DNA of 64,000 bases from Halobacillus hunanensis. GTDB taxonomy: Bacteria; Bacillota; Bacilli; Bacillales; Halobacillaceae. Below are positions 28,771 through 38,972 of this stretch, piece after piece (position 1 is the stretch's first letter; each line of letters starts with the position of its first letter). The notes under the pieces are model-generated. The model searched no databases. It was given only the letters and a program-made list of their open reading frames with translations, and was not told the DNA's origin. A program made the translations under genes and the position numbers. The stretch is from NCBI RefSeq assembly GCF_900166655.1, contig NZ_FVZB01000005.1, positions 439,001-503,000 of the forward strand, given 5' to 3'.

Positions 28771-29112
28771 TCAATATAATCCCCACACTAAATTCATCGT
28801 TAAAGTACAGCAATTCTCAAAGCTATCTGCATCTGCGTACAGGATAAAGGTAACGGAGTTAGGAGTATAGGTCGTTTTAACATCTGAAGGTACGCCGGTG
28901 GATTTAATGATACGGTCCACCTCATCTTGCTTGTTTTCCTGAGCTGAACTCATAAGCCGCCGCATTTTCTCAGGGTGAGACAATAGGTGGTTCAGGATCA
29001 TCTTAGCTTGGTCAAATAACGTATGATAAGCCTGTAAAGATTGCTTGAAATAGTCTGTATTTACCTGTGGGTATGGATGCCTGAAGTAAGGATGAAGGTA
29101 ATATCCATTCAC
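28771..29112 (-). CDS. yuzC: YuzC-like inner spore coat protein
   Basis: 113 aa. An N-terminal His/Tyr/Pro-rich segment (MNGYYLHPYFRHPYPQV) is followed by a helical part, the conserved-looking EVDRIIKSTGV, a beta part TPNSVTFIL, and a CC near the end. The pattern agrees with what I recall of B. subtilis YuzC, a spore coat protein. This is family recall, not an alignment. It is monocistronic. The only weak point is the absence of an obvious strong ribosome binding site. Confidence 0.62.
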   Translation of the reverse strand: MNGYYLHPYFRHPYPQVNTDYFKQSLQAYHTLFDQAKMILNHLLSHPEKMRRLMSSAQENKQDEVDRIIKSTGVPSDVKTTYTPNSVTFILYADADSFENCCTLTMNLVWGLY

Positions 29113-29264
29113 TTTTTATAGAACCTCCAAGTCCATAAGATTTTGAAAACCTCTTACACCTTATGATAATAGGTGAAATGTAGTGCGTAATTTGCTTTTG
29201 CTGTTGACGAATGATTTTACGTACTTTTGTTAATCCTAACAATGAATTACATAAGGAGGGATTA

Positions 29265-30872
29265 ATGATGAATATAGCTAATATCATGACGGTTATTGGT
29301 TTCGTTACATGTGCGATTCTATTGCTGGTCATCATCATAGCAGGGATTTATCTATATTTTATTGATAGAACGCAGGACATGCATCCGATTTTGCGCAACT
29401 ATCCCGTCGTTGGGCGAGCGAGGCATTTCTTTCAACAAATTGGTCCAGAAATGCGGTCCTATTTATTTAATAATGACAATGAAGGGAAACCTTTTTCACG
29501 CAATGACTATGAACATATAAAGAATAAAGCCAAATATAAGCGAGATGTCTTTGGTTTTGGATCTCAGAGGGACTTTGAAAAAGAAGGTTATTATGTGCGG
29601 AACTCGATGTTTCCGAAGCTGTCTGAAGAATTAAAGATGGATAGAGAAACGAAGGTAACAACAGACCGCTATTTATTGCTGAAAGAGCCCCTATTTACAC
29701 AGAAAAAGGAAGAATTGGAGCAAGATGAATCTCCAGTCTATTTGCTCAACGAAGAAGATACGATTGTGATTGGAAAAAATGCCAGGAATCCTTTTGCTGT
29801 CAGAGGGCAGATTGGTATGTCTGCAATGAGCTATGGCTCGCTTGGCGACCATGCGATTACCGCCTTATCGGAAGGGCTTGGGATTGCCAAGGGGACGTGG
29901 ATGAATACAGGGGAAGGCGGTCTTTCAAAATACCATCTCAAGGGCGGCGTTGATATTATTATGCAAATTGGCCCAGGGATGTTTGGTGTTCGAGACCCCG
30001 AAGGTAATTTTAGTTGGGATGCTTTAAAGGAAAAAAGCGAGATCCCGGAAATAAAAGCTTTTGAGATTAAACTCGGGCAAGGGGCAAAAACCCGAGGCGG
30101 TCACATTGATGCTGAAAAAGTGACAGAAGAGATCGCCGAAATTAGGATGGTCGAGCCCTTCAAATCCATTGACAGTCCGAACCGCTTCCGTGAATTCAGT
30201 GACTTTCCATCGATGTTTGAATTTATCGAACAGGTTCGGGAGCACAGTGGCAAGCCAGTTGGTATGAAAGTGGTGATTGGAAGTGCCAACGAGGCAGAGG
30301 AAATAGCCAGGAACATAAAAGAAACCGGAAAGTGTCCTGATTTTATTTCAGTCGACGGCAGCGAGGGAGGAACGGGGGCTTCTTATCAGGAACTGGCTGA
30401 CAGTGTGGGATTGCCGATTCGGTCTGCCTTGCCTTTATTAGACAACGCTTTGAAAAAATATGGTGTTCGTGATCAACTGAAAATTATCGCTTCTGGAAAG
30501 CTATTTTCACCTGATCGAATTGCGATTGCCCTGGCTATGGGAGCAGACCTTGTCAACATTGCCAGAGGATTTATGATTACAGTCGGCTGCATTCAAGCTC
30601 TCCAATGCGCATCTAATGCTTGTCCGGTCGGGGTGGCAACGACAGACCCTGAATTGCAGAAAGGTCTCGTCATCGAGGAAAAGAAATGGCGTACCGCGAA
30701 TTATGTCATTACGATGCGAAAAGGGTTATTCCGAATAGCGGCGGCGGCTGGATTGGATTCGCCCGTCCATTTTAACCGCGAACATGTGGTTTATAATGAT
30801 GAACGGGGGAAGACGTGGTCATTGGACGAGATTTATCAATCGATTGTAGATGAAGAAAAGAAAGTGAATTAG
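29265..30872 (+). CDS. Glutamate synthase-like FMN-binding protein (YerD/GltB2 type)
   Basis: 535 aa from ATG 29265, just after AAGGAGGG. One N-terminal membrane helix (about residues 8-30) anchors a cytoplasmic domain homologous to the FMN/[3Fe-4S] synthase domain of GltB: GQIGMSAMSYGSLG, GGEGG-like NTGEGGLSKYH, DGSEGGTGAS, and the cluster Cys in CIQALQCASNACPVG. It lacks the glutaminase domain, so it cannot be ordinary glutamate synthase. The family is widespread in Bacillaceae and its substrate is unknown. It is monocistronic with a good terminator. Confidence 0.85.
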   Translation: MMNIANIMTVIGFVTCAILLLVIIIAGIYLYFIDRTQDMHPILRNYPVVGRARHFFQQIGPEMRSYLFNNDNEGKPFSRNDYEHIKNKAKYKRDVFGFGSQRDFEKEGYYVRNSMFPKLSEELKMDRETKVTTDRYLLLKEPLFTQKKEELEQDESPVYLLNEEDTIVIGKNARNPFAVRGQIGMSAMSYGSLGDHAITALSEGLGIAKGTWMNTGEGGLSKYHLKGGVDIIMQIGPGMFGVRDPEGNFSWDALKEKSEIPEIKAFEIKLGQGAKTRGGHIDAEKVTEEIAEIRMVEPFKSIDSPNRFREFSDFPSMFEFIEQVREHSGKPVGMKVVIGSANEAEEIARNIKETGKCPDFISVDGSEGGTGASYQELADSVGLPIRSALPLLDNALKKYGVRDQLKIIASGKLFSPDRIAIALAMGADLVNIARGFMITVGCIQALQCASNACPVGVATTDPELQKGLVIEEKKWRTANYVITMRKGLFRIAAAAGLDSPVHFNREHVVYNDERGKTWSLDEIYQSIVDEEKKVN

Positions 30873-30885
30873 AAATTAAGACGGC

Positions 30886-30922
30886 GAGGTCTAACCGAAA
30901 TATGGTTAGGCCTTATTTTTTT
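30886..30922 (+). terminator. Terminator of the 29265 gene
   Basis: AGGTCTAACC and GGTTAGGCCT pair (one G-T) across GAAATAT, then TATTTTTTT. Confidence 0.88.
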
Positions 30923-30982
30923 GGACTGATACTGCCAGGAATGAATAAGATATAGGCAATGAACTATAGGGAAGGTGTTTTC

Positions 30983-32344
30983 ATGCATCGACATTTCATT
31001 GCTTATCTCTCTGACCGCAGTGGTCGCTATGATCTTTGGTTGTATAACTTGTTTAACGGAATGAATGTACAACTGACAAATGGAGCAGGTGCTGCGTATT
31101 CTAATCCCATCTGGTCACCTGATGGCAACAGGATTGCATTTGTGGGTGAACGACAAATTCTCTATGTTGTTGATGTCTTCACAGGAGCAATTGCCATGAT
31201 AGATCAACTGGCAGACGGAGCTGGATTTGAAATTGATTGGTCTCCTGGCGGTGAAAGGCTGGTCTATACGAAGCTTGATCAAATTATTTTGTATAATTTC
31301 CTATCCCATCGAGCTCAATTTATTGATTATCCCGGGGCTTCAAATCCTCAATGGTTTCCAAGCGGCAGGGAGCTGCTCTTTCAAGCACCGGATGAGTCAG
31401 GGGTCAGTCAGTTGTACCGCATCCAAACGAATGGGGCAAATGTGCGGCAAATCACGGACAATACAGAGGGGCCGCTTCATGATGTGGAGCTGTCTCCTGA
31501 CGGTGCTTTTGCGCTGTACACCACGCCAGGCGCAAGTATTTCATTAATCAGGACAGTAGAACTTTCAAGCGGAAATGTTTTTGAAGTGGAAGGAGGGCCG
31601 TTAGCTAAAAACTATTATCCAACATGGTCCCCTGATTCTATGCGAATTGCTTTTAGCGCTACGGCTTTTGACGAGACCCGTGGGTATTTCTCGCAAATAC
31701 GAACGGTGGGACGCAGAGGAGAAGATGAAAGGACCTGGGCTCTTTCCAACTGCTTTGCAACACCTGTCAGCTGGTCGCCGGGAGGCAGGCAAATCGCCTA
31801 TCTTAGCGGCTGTACTGACCAAGAATTTGCTCATGAAATGTGGGTGTTAGACTTTTTTCATCTTAACTCTACTCTGTTACTAAGTGGATTCAGCATTAGT
31901 GCTCTGCAATGGGTTCCGTCTCTGATGATTAACCAGCATAGAAAAACCTACACTAATGAAGAATACAATGTTAGATTCAGCTATCCTTCGCATTGGCGAA
32001 GGGTGAACGATGTAAGATACGAGGGTACGGACGGATTTTTTCAAATATCGGCGATTTCTTCAGAGGGAACGATCAAGGAAGTTTGTCATGCCGAAGCTTT
32101 TCACCCATTACGGCCTTATGGTTCTATGCCTTTTGTTTATCCGGCACATATGCATAATCAACAAGCATGCTTTATTTTTCCTTCTGCCGATCAATCCCCC
32201 GATATGATGGGGCAGTCTGCTTTCATTATCGCGTATCCAAAACCTGTGCACATTCAAGGTGAAACCTATCATTACTTTATACTGTGGGCAGATCTGCAAC
32301 ATATGAGAGAAATTGCTTCCTCCCTCGTCTTTTTAAATCATTAA
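30983..32344 (+). CDS. TolB-like beta-propeller protein
   Basis: 453 aa. Residues 1-~310 contain about six PD40/TolB-type blades, seen as repeated WSPDGNRIAF, WSPGGERLVY, PTWSPDSMRIAF and SWSPGGRQIAY. Residues ~320-453 are a separate alpha/beta domain (YNVRFSYPSHWRRV...) similar in style to PsbP-like domains. There is no signal peptide, so it is probably cytoplasmic, unlike TolB. ATG 30983 is preceded by GGAAGGTG; an upstream ATG at 30959 is not. Such propellers bind proteins or sugars; no partner is apparent. Confidence 0.75.
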   Translation: MHRHFIAYLSDRSGRYDLWLYNLFNGMNVQLTNGAGAAYSNPIWSPDGNRIAFVGERQILYVVDVFTGAIAMIDQLADGAGFEIDWSPGGERLVYTKLDQIILYNFLSHRAQFIDYPGASNPQWFPSGRELLFQAPDESGVSQLYRIQTNGANVRQITDNTEGPLHDVELSPDGAFALYTTPGASISLIRTVELSSGNVFEVEGGPLAKNYYPTWSPDSMRIAFSATAFDETRGYFSQIRTVGRRGEDERTWALSNCFATPVSWSPGGRQIAYLSGCTDQEFAHEMWVLDFFHLNSTLLLSGFSISALQWVPSLMINQHRKTYTNEEYNVRFSYPSHWRRVNDVRYEGTDGFFQISAISSEGTIKEVCHAEAFHPLRPYGSMPFVYPAHMHNQQACFIFPSADQSPDMMGQSAFIIAYPKPVHIQGETYHYFILWADLQHMREIASSLVFLNH

Positions 32345-32460
32345 TACGTTATGTGCCTGGTTCGCTGTAGTGGTGGACCGGGTTCTTTATGTTTGTCATG
32401 GTTGGCCGCTGCGATACGTATAAATAACTTTAAACGGGAGCTGTTTAGGGGGGGAATGTT

Positions 32461-32826
32461 ATTAAAAATTGGATTTGTACCTTGATTGGAGTCGCTGGTA
32501 TGGGGCTCTTACTTACGATAGGGTTAGTCGTTCAATCTAATCTTGAATATAAATTTCTCGACGTAAGCATGGAGGAAACGGATAGATCAAAGGATCAAGT
32601 TGAAGCCTTTTTGAATGAGATTCAGAAGGAGTTTCAAAAGCGTTCGATAACGAAAACGGCTGTTTATTACTCGTATCCTGACAATCGATGGACGGTACAA
32701 GTTATAGACGAGGAATTTTTGGAGAAGCATAAAGAGGACATTCAACTCGTACTCGACGAAATTTCTAATAATATGGAGATGGGAAATTTAGTGGTTCGTT
32801 ATCGAACGATGGAGCCAACGAGTTAA
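32461..32826 (+). CDS. Small membrane-anchored protein with unclear start
   Basis: About 121 aa: an N-terminal helix (IKNWICTLIGVAGMGLLLTI) and a soluble tail of ~85 residues with a coiled-coil-like part (EAFLNEIQKEFQKR). The in-frame stop at 32446 leaves no ATG or GTG. AGGGGGGG (32447-32454) sits at the right distance from ATT 32461, while the first conventional candidate TTG 32482 is 27 bases away. An ATG at 32457 would join this frame if the A5 run at 32464-32468 had one more A. Family not recognised. Confidence 0.55.
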   Translation: MKNWICTLIGVAGMGLLLTIGLVVQSNLEYKFLDVSMEETDRSKDQVEAFLNEIQKEFQKRSITKTAVYYSYPDNRWTVQVIDEEFLEKHKEDIQLVLDEISNNMEMGNLVVRYRTMEPTS

Positions 32827-32881
32827 ACTCGTTTTGACTCAGTGAAAGCGTTAGAAGAGACCATAAATTAAATTCAGAAGG

Positions 32882-32909
32882 GCGTTCCAATTTCCGGAAC
32901 GCTTTTTTT
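32882..32909 (+). terminator. Terminator of the 32461 gene
   Basis: GCGTTCC and GGAACGC pair across AATTTCC, followed by TTTTTTT. Confidence 0.88.
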
Positions 32910-33114
32910 ATGGAGAAATTATCGTCTTATTTTGACAGGTTTCTAATTGCTTTACGAAGATTAAGGCTTGATATCAAGCGATTATCGGATGAATCTGTTT
33001 CTATAATTTAGCACTTGAAAGTAGTCTAGCTTTAAATGACATTCTTGATGGAAAATTTAGATAATTCTAAGATGAATATGATGAGTTTTATTTCAGGGCA
33101 AGGAGGAACTTTAT

Positions 33115-34227
33115 ATGGTCCAGCCACGTCAACAAGTTAATCAAATCGCAATGTACTCACCGGGAAAGCCGGTTGAAGAATTAAAACGGGAGAAAGGTCT
33201 ATCGAAGATCATTAAGATGGCCTCAAATGAAAATCCATTTGGATACTCGCCGCTCGCAGCGGAAGCTATCCAATCTGAAATGAAAGACCTTCCGTATTAT
33301 CCGGAAGTAACGGCACCTTTGCTTGCTGAAAAGCTGGCGAATCGGCTTGATGTTTCTTCTGATCAAATCTTATTTGGCAGCGGGTCGGATGAAATTATCC
33401 GTCTGTTAACCAGAACCTATATAAATGAAGGGGATGAGGTCGTGATGGCCGGCGTGACGTTCCCTCGTTATAAAACGAACGTAATTATAGAAGGCGGGGT
33501 GCCGGTTGAGATTGAGATGAATGAAGGCACCCATGATTTAGAAGCGATGCTTCAAGCGATCAATGAGAAAACAAAAATCGTATTTGTGTGTAACCCCAAT
33601 AATCCAACGGGGACGATTGTAGAAAAGGAAGCACTGCAAGCGTTTATAGAAAAAGTTCCATCAGACGTTATGCTCGTAATGGATGAGGCTTACTATGAGT
33701 ACGCGGATTCATCGCAATACTTGGAAACCCTGCCGCTGCTAAATCAGCATAAAAATATGGTGATATTACGAACGTTCTCTAAAGTGTACGGGCTGGCAGC
33801 GTTAAGAATCGGCTACGGGATTATGTGTACAGAGATGGTAGATGATTTACGGAAGGTGAAGGAGCCATTTAATGTAAACAGGCTGGCCCAGGCGGCCGCT
33901 TCAGCCTCACTGGATGATGACGAATTTATGCATGAAAGCATTAGGCTTAATCGAGAAGGACGCGATTACTTGAATGACAGGTTTGACCGCATGAAACTCA
34001 CTTACTTTCCGACGCAAACCAACTTTATTATGGTAGATGTCGGTGAGCCGGCAGAAGATGTTCACGAGTTTTTGTTAAATCAGGGGATTATTATCCGTCC
34101 AGGACATGTAATGGGCTATCCCACGATGATTCGAGTGACAATTGGAAAGCAGGAAGATAATCAACGATTCATTGAAAGCCTGCAAAGCTTTTTAGAAAAA
34201 AATAAATCAAATGTTCATCAGTCTTAA
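33115..34227 (+). CDS. hisC: Histidinol-phosphate aminotransferase family protein
   Basis: 370 aa class I/II PLP aminotransferase of the HisC type. Substrate-binding SNENPFGYSP is near residue 37, NPNNPTGT at about 160, DEAYYEY at about 192, and the Schiff-base lysine is in RTFSKVYGLAALRIGYG at about 220. HisC of Bacillus also acts on aromatic amino acids. AAGGAGGAAC precedes the ATG. It ends 20 bases before the E1-alpha gene, so it is probably co-transcribed with a 2-oxo acid dehydrogenase complex. That hints at the transamination of an amino acid whose keto acid the complex oxidises. No his or trp genes are adjacent. Confidence 0.82.
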   Translation: MVQPRQQVNQIAMYSPGKPVEELKREKGLSKIIKMASNENPFGYSPLAAEAIQSEMKDLPYYPEVTAPLLAEKLANRLDVSSDQILFGSGSDEIIRLLTRTYINEGDEVVMAGVTFPRYKTNVIIEGGVPVEIEMNEGTHDLEAMLQAINEKTKIVFVCNPNNPTGTIVEKEALQAFIEKVPSDVMLVMDEAYYEYADSSQYLETLPLLNQHKNMVILRTFSKVYGLAALRIGYGIMCTEMVDDLRKVKEPFNVNRLAQAAASASLDDDEFMHESIRLNREGRDYLNDRFDRMKLTYFPTQTNFIMVDVGEPAEDVHEFLLNQGIIIRPGHVMGYPTMIRVTIGKQEDNQRFIESLQSFLEKNKSNVHQS

Positions 34228-34247
34228 ACGGAAAGGATGTGGTTTAT

Positions 34248-35321
34248 GTGGATATGCTTAAACAATTTCCAATCACACAGTATATCAACGAAGAGGGAGA
34301 ACTCAATACTAATGAAATGAAAGGAGAGGTCTCTCTCGATCTTATTAAAATGTTTTATCAGAAAATGCTGCGCGCCCGAATGATGGATAAGAAATGTGTC
34401 AATTTGCAGCGGCAAGGGCGCATTGGTACGTATGTCCAATACGAAGGCCAGGAGGCTGCCCAGGTAGGCAGTGCGCTGGCAATCGAAGAAGGGGATTGGA
34501 TGTTTCCTTCCTACCGTGATCATGCAGCAACGATGACATTTGGTCATTCATTGCGCAATTTGCTGCTATATTGGGTAGGCCGAATTGAAGGTGGCATCCC
34601 TCCTGAAGGTAAGAATATTTTCCCTCCAGCTGTGCCGATCGCTTCACAGTTGCTGCATGCAACTGGGGTCGCCTGGGCAGAGAAGAAAAAAAACACAGAC
34701 CGCGTCTCGCTCGTCTATTTTGGTGATGGGGCTACTTCGGAAGGTGATTTCCACGAAGGGCTTAATTTTGCAAGCGTTTTCAGGTCGCCAGTTGTCTTTT
34801 TTAATCAAAACAATGGATACGCCATCAGTGTTCCAACTGAAAAACAGATGAATTCTAAGACGATTGCCCAGAAAGGCTTAGGGTACGATATTCCGAGTAT
34901 TCGTATCGATGGAAATGATATTCTCGCGGTGTTTATGGAGACTCAAAAAGCAGTCGAACGTGCACGCAATGGAGAAGGTCCAACGTTAATTGAGGCGGTA
35001 ACGTGGAGATACGGAGCCCACACAACAGCGGATGATCCATCGAAATACCGTGATCAGTCTGAAAGTGACCGCAGACGTACGACAACGGATCCGTTGCTGC
35101 GCCTCGAAAAATATTTAAAGCAGCAAAACAACTGGGATGAAGAGTGGCTGGCGGAGACTGAGCAGGAAATCACCGATGAAATCAATACCGCTTTGGCTGA
35201 GATGGAAGATGTTCCCGAAGCAGAAATAGAGCAGCTATTCAGTCATGTGTTTGAAAAGCCGACATGGACAATTGAGCAGCAACGGGAACATCATATGTCA
35301 ATTAAAAGGGGGCAGGTATAA
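34248..35321 (+). CDS. 2-oxo acid dehydrogenase E1 component, alpha subunit
   Basis: About 357 aa thiamine-diphosphate enzyme subunit. The ThDP/Mg motif GDGATSEGDFHEGLN leads to FNQNNGYAIS (GDG-x-NN), and a phosphorylation-loop-like YGAHTTADDPSKYR follows. It decarboxylates a 2-oxo acid and passes the acyl group to E2. I prefer GTG 34248 (AAAGGA ten bases upstream); GTG 34239 is too close and ATG 34254 is far. The N-terminal QYINEEGELN resembles PDH-type E1-alpha. Pyruvate and branched-chain substrates cannot be separated by eye. The stop overlaps the next start by one base. Confidence 0.88.
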   Translation: MDMLKQFPITQYINEEGELNTNEMKGEVSLDLIKMFYQKMLRARMMDKKCVNLQRQGRIGTYVQYEGQEAAQVGSALAIEEGDWMFPSYRDHAATMTFGHSLRNLLLYWVGRIEGGIPPEGKNIFPPAVPIASQLLHATGVAWAEKKKNTDRVSLVYFGDGATSEGDFHEGLNFASVFRSPVVFFNQNNGYAISVPTEKQMNSKTIAQKGLGYDIPSIRIDGNDILAVFMETQKAVERARNGEGPTLIEAVTWRYGAHTTADDPSKYRDQSESDRRRTTTDPLLRLEKYLKQQNNWDEEWLAETEQEITDEINTALAEMEDVPEAEIEQLFSHVFEKPTWTIEQQREHHMSIKRGQV

Positions 35322-36319
35322 TGACAACGGCTGTGTCAGTGAAAAAATTAACGATGGTGCAGGCGGTTACGGATGCGATGAGAACAATGCTTGAAGAAGA
35401 TGAATCAGTGTTGGTGCTAGGGGAAGACGTCGGAATCAATGGCGGTGTATTCCGAGCTACTGATGGATTGATCGAACAATTTGGCGAAGATCGTGTGATT
35501 GACACGCCGCTTGCTGAATCAGGGATTGTGGGAACATCGATTGGTTTAGCGGTAAACGGCTTCCGTCCGATTGCTGAAATGCAGTTCCTAGGGTTCATTT
35601 ATCCTGCCTTTAATCAGCTGATGACACATGCGACGCGGATGCGGCAGCGTTCGATGGGGAGGTATACGGTACCCATGGTGATTAGAGCTCCCTATGGGGC
35701 GGGGGTAAAGGCGCCGGAAATTCATTCAGATAGTGTGGAAGCCTTATTCACTCATATCCCTGGCTTAAAGGTGGTTGTTCCTTCCAATGCATATGATGCA
35801 AAAGGCTTACTGATCGCAAGCATAGAAGACCCTGATCCAGTGCTTTTTCTTGAACCGATGAGGAGTTATCGATCGGCTCGAACCGAGGTGCCTGAGGAGA
35901 AATATTCGATTGAACTTGGGAAAGCCTCCTATGTTAAAAAAGGTGAAGATGTGACAGTGCTGACCTGGGGGGCCATGGTGCCTGACACAGTTAAAGCTGT
36001 TGAAAAATTTGAAGAAAAATACGAGGCAACTTGTGATGTAATTGACTTGAGAACACTATATCCATTAGACAAAGATGTGATTGCGGAGTCTGTGAAGAAA
36101 ACAGGCAGGGCGGTCATTATCCACGAGGCGCCATCAGCTGGCGGAGTCAATGGCGATGTGATATCTGTTATTAATGATACAGCATTTTTTTACTTGAAAG
36201 CTCCCATTCAAAAAGTGACAGGATTTGATACACCGGTTCCTGTCTATTCGCTTGAGCGTGAGTATTTACCAAGCAGCGACAAAATCATTCACGCCATTAA
36301 CACGACGTTATCGTATTAG
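35321..36319 (+). CDS. 2-oxo acid dehydrogenase E1 component, beta subunit
   Basis: 332 aa partner of the E1-alpha gene. Typical signatures: [41 protein letters not shown] and [13 protein letters not shown]. The start overlaps the alpha stop (TAATG), with GGGGGCAGG just upstream. It forms the alpha2beta2 heterotetramer that binds ThDP at the subunit interface. Confidence 0.9.
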   Translation: MTTAVSVKKLTMVQAVTDAMRTMLEEDESVLVLGEDVGINGGVFRATDGLIEQFGEDRVIDTPLAESGIVGTSIGLAVNGFRPIAEMQFLGFIYPAFNQLMTHATRMRQRSMGRYTVPMVIRAPYGAGVKAPEIHSDSVEALFTHIPGLKVVVPSNAYDAKGLLIASIEDPDPVLFLEPMRSYRSARTEVPEEKYSIELGKASYVKKGEDVTVLTWGAMVPDTVKAVEKFEEKYEATCDVIDLRTLYPLDKDVIAESVKKTGRAVIIHEAPSAGGVNGDVISVINDTAFFYLKAPIQKVTGFDTPVPVYSLEREYLPSSDKIIHAINTTLSY

Positions 36320-36347
36320 ACAAACGGCAGGAAAGGAGGATTTGATA

Positions 36348-37559
36348 ATGGAGGTAAAATTACATGATATTGGTGAGGGCATGCATGAAGCAGAAATTCT
36401 TCATTATTTTGTGAAGAAAGGGGAGCATGTCAAAAATGACGAGCCGTTGGTTGAGATTCAAACCGATAAGATGACTGCGGAGCTGACGGCCCCTTCAGAG
36501 GGGATCATTGAAGAGATACGATTTGAACTAGGCCAGGTGGTCGAAGTAGGGACGACAATTTTGACGATTCAGACGGAACAAGAAGCTGGTTTATCTGCTC
36601 CAGAACAGCCGCTTTCACAGGGAGATCTCGATGTGACTTCACATGCCCCTGACAAAACGTTAACGATGACTCTTCCAGTTAATCGGGTGATGGCTTCTCC
36701 ACATACAAGAAGAGTAGCACGGGAAAATGGTGTTACGATTGAAGAAGTAGCAGGAACGGGCCCGGCTGGACGTGTATTGGATGAAGATATTATTGCTTTT
36801 ATGGCAGCAGAAGCACAACCTTCTCCTGCACAACAGGATGTTAATGAGACAGAAACGCCTTCAGAAAATCAGGAAAATTCGGCGATTCCATTGAGAGGTT
36901 ATGGTAAGACTTCAGTACAAACCATGTCTCAACCTGTGACGCTTTTTGATGAAGTGGATATGACAGAACTGCATAAATGGCAGAAATATCTAAAGACGGG
37001 GACTTCAAGACAAGAAGGAATCGATGTCCCTATGCAAGCTTTCTTTATCAAAGCATTGCAACGATCACTAAAGGAATACCCTATCTTCAACTCTAAGCTC
37101 GATGAGGAAAACGGAAAAGTTGAGCTGGAAACAGCCTGTCATATCGGATTGGCTACAAGTACCAATGATGGCCTGGTCGTTCCAGTATTAAAACATGTAG
37201 AACGACGATCTGTCCTCGATATTCATGAACATGTAGAAACTTTGACGCAAAAGGCAGCCGAAGGTCAGTTGTCTTCAGAGGAATTAACGGGCAGAACATT
37301 TACGGTCAATCATATTGGAGCAAAAGCAAGCACCGGAGTTGTGCCGGTTTTAAATGATTCGGACACGGGCCTCATGGCTTTTCACAAAACGAAAAAAATG
37401 CCTGTGGTTGTGGACGATGACATTGTGATCAGAGAGATGATGAACTTCGCGTTAACCTTTGACCACGGAGCGGCAGATGGATCGCAAGCCTCTGCATTTA
37501 TGGAGAAATTCATAGACTATATTGAGAATCCTCATTTGATGCTAGTGGAGTTGATATAA
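36348..37559 (+). CDS. Dihydrolipoyl acyltransferase (E2)
   Basis: 403 aa. The lipoyl domain has the modified lysine at residue 41 (TDKMTAEL). The peripheral-subunit-binding domain is [20 protein letters not shown] (about 113-132), and the catalytic domain ends with [10 protein letters not shown], the His-x3-Asp-Gly active-site motif with Gly in place of the usual Arg after His. The start is fixed by GGAAAGGAGG before ATG 36348; the longer frame reaches back into the E1-beta gene. Short linkers and a single lipoyl domain are usual for Gram-positive branched-chain or acetoin-type complexes. Confidence 0.9.
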   Translation: MEVKLHDIGEGMHEAEILHYFVKKGEHVKNDEPLVEIQTDKMTAELTAPSEGIIEEIRFELGQVVEVGTTILTIQTEQEAGLSAPEQPLSQGDLDVTSHAPDKTLTMTLPVNRVMASPHTRRVARENGVTIEEVAGTGPAGRVLDEDIIAFMAAEAQPSPAQQDVNETETPSENQENSAIPLRGYGKTSVQTMSQPVTLFDEVDMTELHKWQKYLKTGTSRQEGIDVPMQAFFIKALQRSLKEYPIFNSKLDEENGKVELETACHIGLATSTNDGLVVPVLKHVERRSVLDIHEHVETLTQKAAEGQLSSEELTGRTFTVNHIGAKASTGVVPVLNDSDTGLMAFHKTKKMPVVVDDDIVIREMMNFALTFDHGAADGSQASAFMEKFIDYIENPHLMLVELI

Positions 37560-38972
37560 ATGGTCGTAGGAGAATTTGTTACGCACAAGCAGGTCATTGT
37601 TATCGGCGGGGGACCTGGTGGCTATCATGCAGCCATCCGGGCAGCCCAGCTCGGACTTGAAGTGCTGCTGGTAGAGAAAGAGAATGTCGGTGGTGTCTGT
37701 CTTAACGAAGGGTGCATTCCTTCTAAACTGTTTGCGCATTCAGCTCGTCAGTTTAAGAAAATGAACAGTCTGACTGAATTAGGGATTCGTGTGGATGGAT
37801 CCGTTGATTTTGACTTAGCACTGTTGCAGCAGCGAAAGGAACAGGTTGTTGAGCGGTTATCTCAGGGAGTAGAGGGATTACTCGATAAACATGGTGTTGA
37901 AGTGGTGCAGGGAAGGGCCTCGTTTATTTCTTCGGAGCGGATTGGAGTGGAAAGAGGGGAGGCATTTGATTTATACGAAAGTGATCATGTGATTATTTCA
38001 ACTGGATCTGTTTATACATATCCTGCGGAAATGCAGCCTGATCATCAGTTCATTCTCGATGCCAAGTCTATCTATCAAGTCGAAGAACTTCCAACACATT
38101 TGTTAATCTATGGATCTGATTATTTATCTCTAGAAGCAGCTTCCACCTTCTCAGCTTTTGGCACTGAAGTAACGATCATTATGGAAGAAGAGAGCACAAC
38201 GTTTGCTTATGATTCTACCATTAATCGGGAACTGTTCAGACAGCTGAAGAAAGCCAAAATCAAATGTGTGAAACAGGCGAATGTTCACGATGTTGCCGTT
38301 TCTTCCGAAGGGGTGAAAATCGACCTTGAGGTCAAAGGGGAACTCAAATCTGTTCAAGGTTCTCATTTGTATGTATCGGCAAAACTATCACCATGTGTAG
38401 AAGAGTTGCAGCTTCAGGCCGCCGGAATCGATCAATTAGAGAATGGGCTAATCGCAACTAATGAAGCGATGGAAACCTCAGTCAAGGGAATTTATGCAGT
38501 AGGTGATGTGACAAGTTACGAATCATTAGCTATTACAGCGATCCGACAAGGCAAAGTAGCGGCCGAAAACTGTGCGGGAAAATCTAGTGTGTTGGACACA
38601 GCTATCGTTCCTCATATTATTCACTTTCTTCAGCCTGTAGCTACAGCCGGTTTAAGCGAAGACCTGGCAAAAGAGCTTGGCTATGAAATTAAGACTGGCC
38701 ACTTTCCAATGCGTGGAAATGGGTATGCTGAGGTTTTGGATGAAAAAAATGGGTTTGTAAAAACGGTCAGCGAAGAGAGATCTGGAAGATTACTGGGATT
38801 TCATGCAGTAGGCGAGGATGCGATTGGGTTAATTAACCAGGGAGTGCTCGCCCTGGAAATGGTAGCACGAGAGGAAGATTTGACTTCCATCTTTTATCCT
38901 CACCCTAGTTTATATGAAGCATGGGCAGAATCAATCGAAGATATGGATTCATTAGCCATCCACAAAGGATAA
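37560..38972 (+). CDS. Dihydrolipoyl dehydrogenase (E3)
   Basis: 470 aa FAD/NAD disulfide oxidoreductase. The FAD motif GGGPGGYHAA is at about residues 16-25, the redox disulfide Cys47/Cys52 is in GGVCLNEGCIPS, the second dinucleotide site is near 180, and the catalytic His and Glu are in HPSLYEAW near the C-terminus. It starts directly after the E2 stop (TAAATG), the last gene of a complete hisC-E1a-E1b-E2-E3 operon. The NAD-binding GxGxxG is degenerate (YGSDYLSLEAAS), which is unusual and may lower activity or alter cofactor preference. Confidence 0.88.
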   Translation: MVVGEFVTHKQVIVIGGGPGGYHAAIRAAQLGLEVLLVEKENVGGVCLNEGCIPSKLFAHSARQFKKMNSLTELGIRVDGSVDFDLALLQQRKEQVVERLSQGVEGLLDKHGVEVVQGRASFISSERIGVERGEAFDLYESDHVIISTGSVYTYPAEMQPDHQFILDAKSIYQVEELPTHLLIYGSDYLSLEAASTFSAFGTEVTIIMEEESTTFAYDSTINRELFRQLKKAKIKCVKQANVHDVAVSSEGVKIDLEVKGELKSVQGSHLYVSAKLSPCVEELQLQAAGIDQLENGLIATNEAMETSVKGIYAVGDVTSYESLAITAIRQGKVAAENCAGKSSVLDTAIVPHIIHFLQPVATAGLSEDLAKELGYEIKTGHFPMRGNGYAEVLDEKNGFVKTVSEERSGRLLGFHAVGEDAIGLINQGVLALEMVAREEDLTSIFYPHPSLYEAWAESIEDMDSLAIHKG

